6,158 nucleotides of DNA. Source: Candidatus Aminicenantota bacterium (GTDB taxonomy: Bacteria; Acidobacteriota; Aminicenantia; Aminicenantales; JAFGBC01). Below, in pieces: positions 6,135 through 6,158 of the stretch (position 1 is the first letter of the stretch; the number at the start of each line of letters is the position of its first letter). Where the stretch lies: the NCBI GenBank assembly GCA_016933355.1, contig JAFGBC010000192.1, positions 1-6,158 on the forward strand. Direction: 5' to 3'. Position numbers and translations under genes: made by a program. The notes under the pieces are model-generated. The model was not told where the DNA came from, searched no databases, and saw only the letters and a program-made list of their open reading frames with translations.

Positions 6135-6158
6135 TCAGGCCCTCCCCCGCCAGTAATC
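6135..6158 (-). CDS. Probable C-terminal end of the gene upstream of rmd
   Basis: Reading leftward from the edge, one frame gives DYWRGRA followed by TGA (6137-6135), 31 bases before the rmd GTG at 6103. A DYWR-type ending after a 'TLRDLL' helix is familiar at the C-terminus of Rmd-like and other sugar-nucleotide epimerases and reductases, so the neighbour may be a second SDR enzyme in the same unit. Seven codons are too few to be sure, and a chance open frame is possible. Confidence 0.35.
   Translation of the reverse strand, partial: DYWRGRA

Overview
The window is a GC-rich bacterial chromosome segment, by eye roughly two-thirds G+C with strong G/C preference at third codon positions. It is densely packed with genes. 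An O-antigen ligase-like protein, an LPS-type heptose kinase and a GDP-6-deoxy-mannose reductase together point to a Gram-negative (diderm) bacterium with a sugar-decorated envelope. The PurF protein carries the four cysteines expected of the iron-sulfur (Bacillus-type) enzyme. The overall look would suit a deep-branching high-GC lineage such as Acidobacteriota or Aminicenantes, but that placement is an impression and not a result.

Layout, left to right. (1) Positions 2-853 (+) hold the C-terminal part of a polytopic O-antigen ligase/polymerase-type protein that starts outside the window. (2) Positions 850-1962 (+) encode a membrane-anchored PHP-domain metal-dependent hydrolase whose start overlaps the ligase stop in ATGA. 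(3) Positions 1966-2955 (+) encode a stand-alone D-glycero-beta-D-manno-heptose-7-phosphate kinase (RfaE1/HldA), three bases downstream and with a good ribosome binding site. (4) Positions 3022-3543 (+) encode a THEM6/4HBT_2-type hotdog thioesterase-like protein. (5) A 140-base gap (3544-3683) holds two small inverted-repeat structures and a strong promoter candidate. (6) Positions 3684-5153 (+) encode amidophosphoribosyltransferase PurF. (7) Positions 5150-6103 (-) encode a GDP-4-keto-6-deoxy-D-mannose reductase (Rmd) that converges on purF so tightly that the two stop codons share one CTAG. (8) At the right edge, 6135-6158 (-) probably holds the last seven codons of the gene upstream of rmd.

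Genes 1-3, and perhaps 4, look like one envelope-polysaccharide transcription unit. The kinase makes the heptose bisphosphate used for ADP-heptose and the LPS core. The ligase-type protein joins or polymerises glycan at the periplasmic face. The PHP protein is probably an exported hydrolase of unknown substrate. rmd belongs to a separate leftward unit supplying GDP-D-rhamnose or a related sugar. purF is the odd one out: it appears to be driven by its own promoter and may be translated from a leaderless mRNA.

I see no mobile element, CRISPR array, tRNA or rRNA, and no convincing evidence of a wholly new system. The points most worth checking are the probable leaderless purF promoter, the shared CTAG stop, and the uncharacterised PHP hydrolase tied to the O-antigen ligase.
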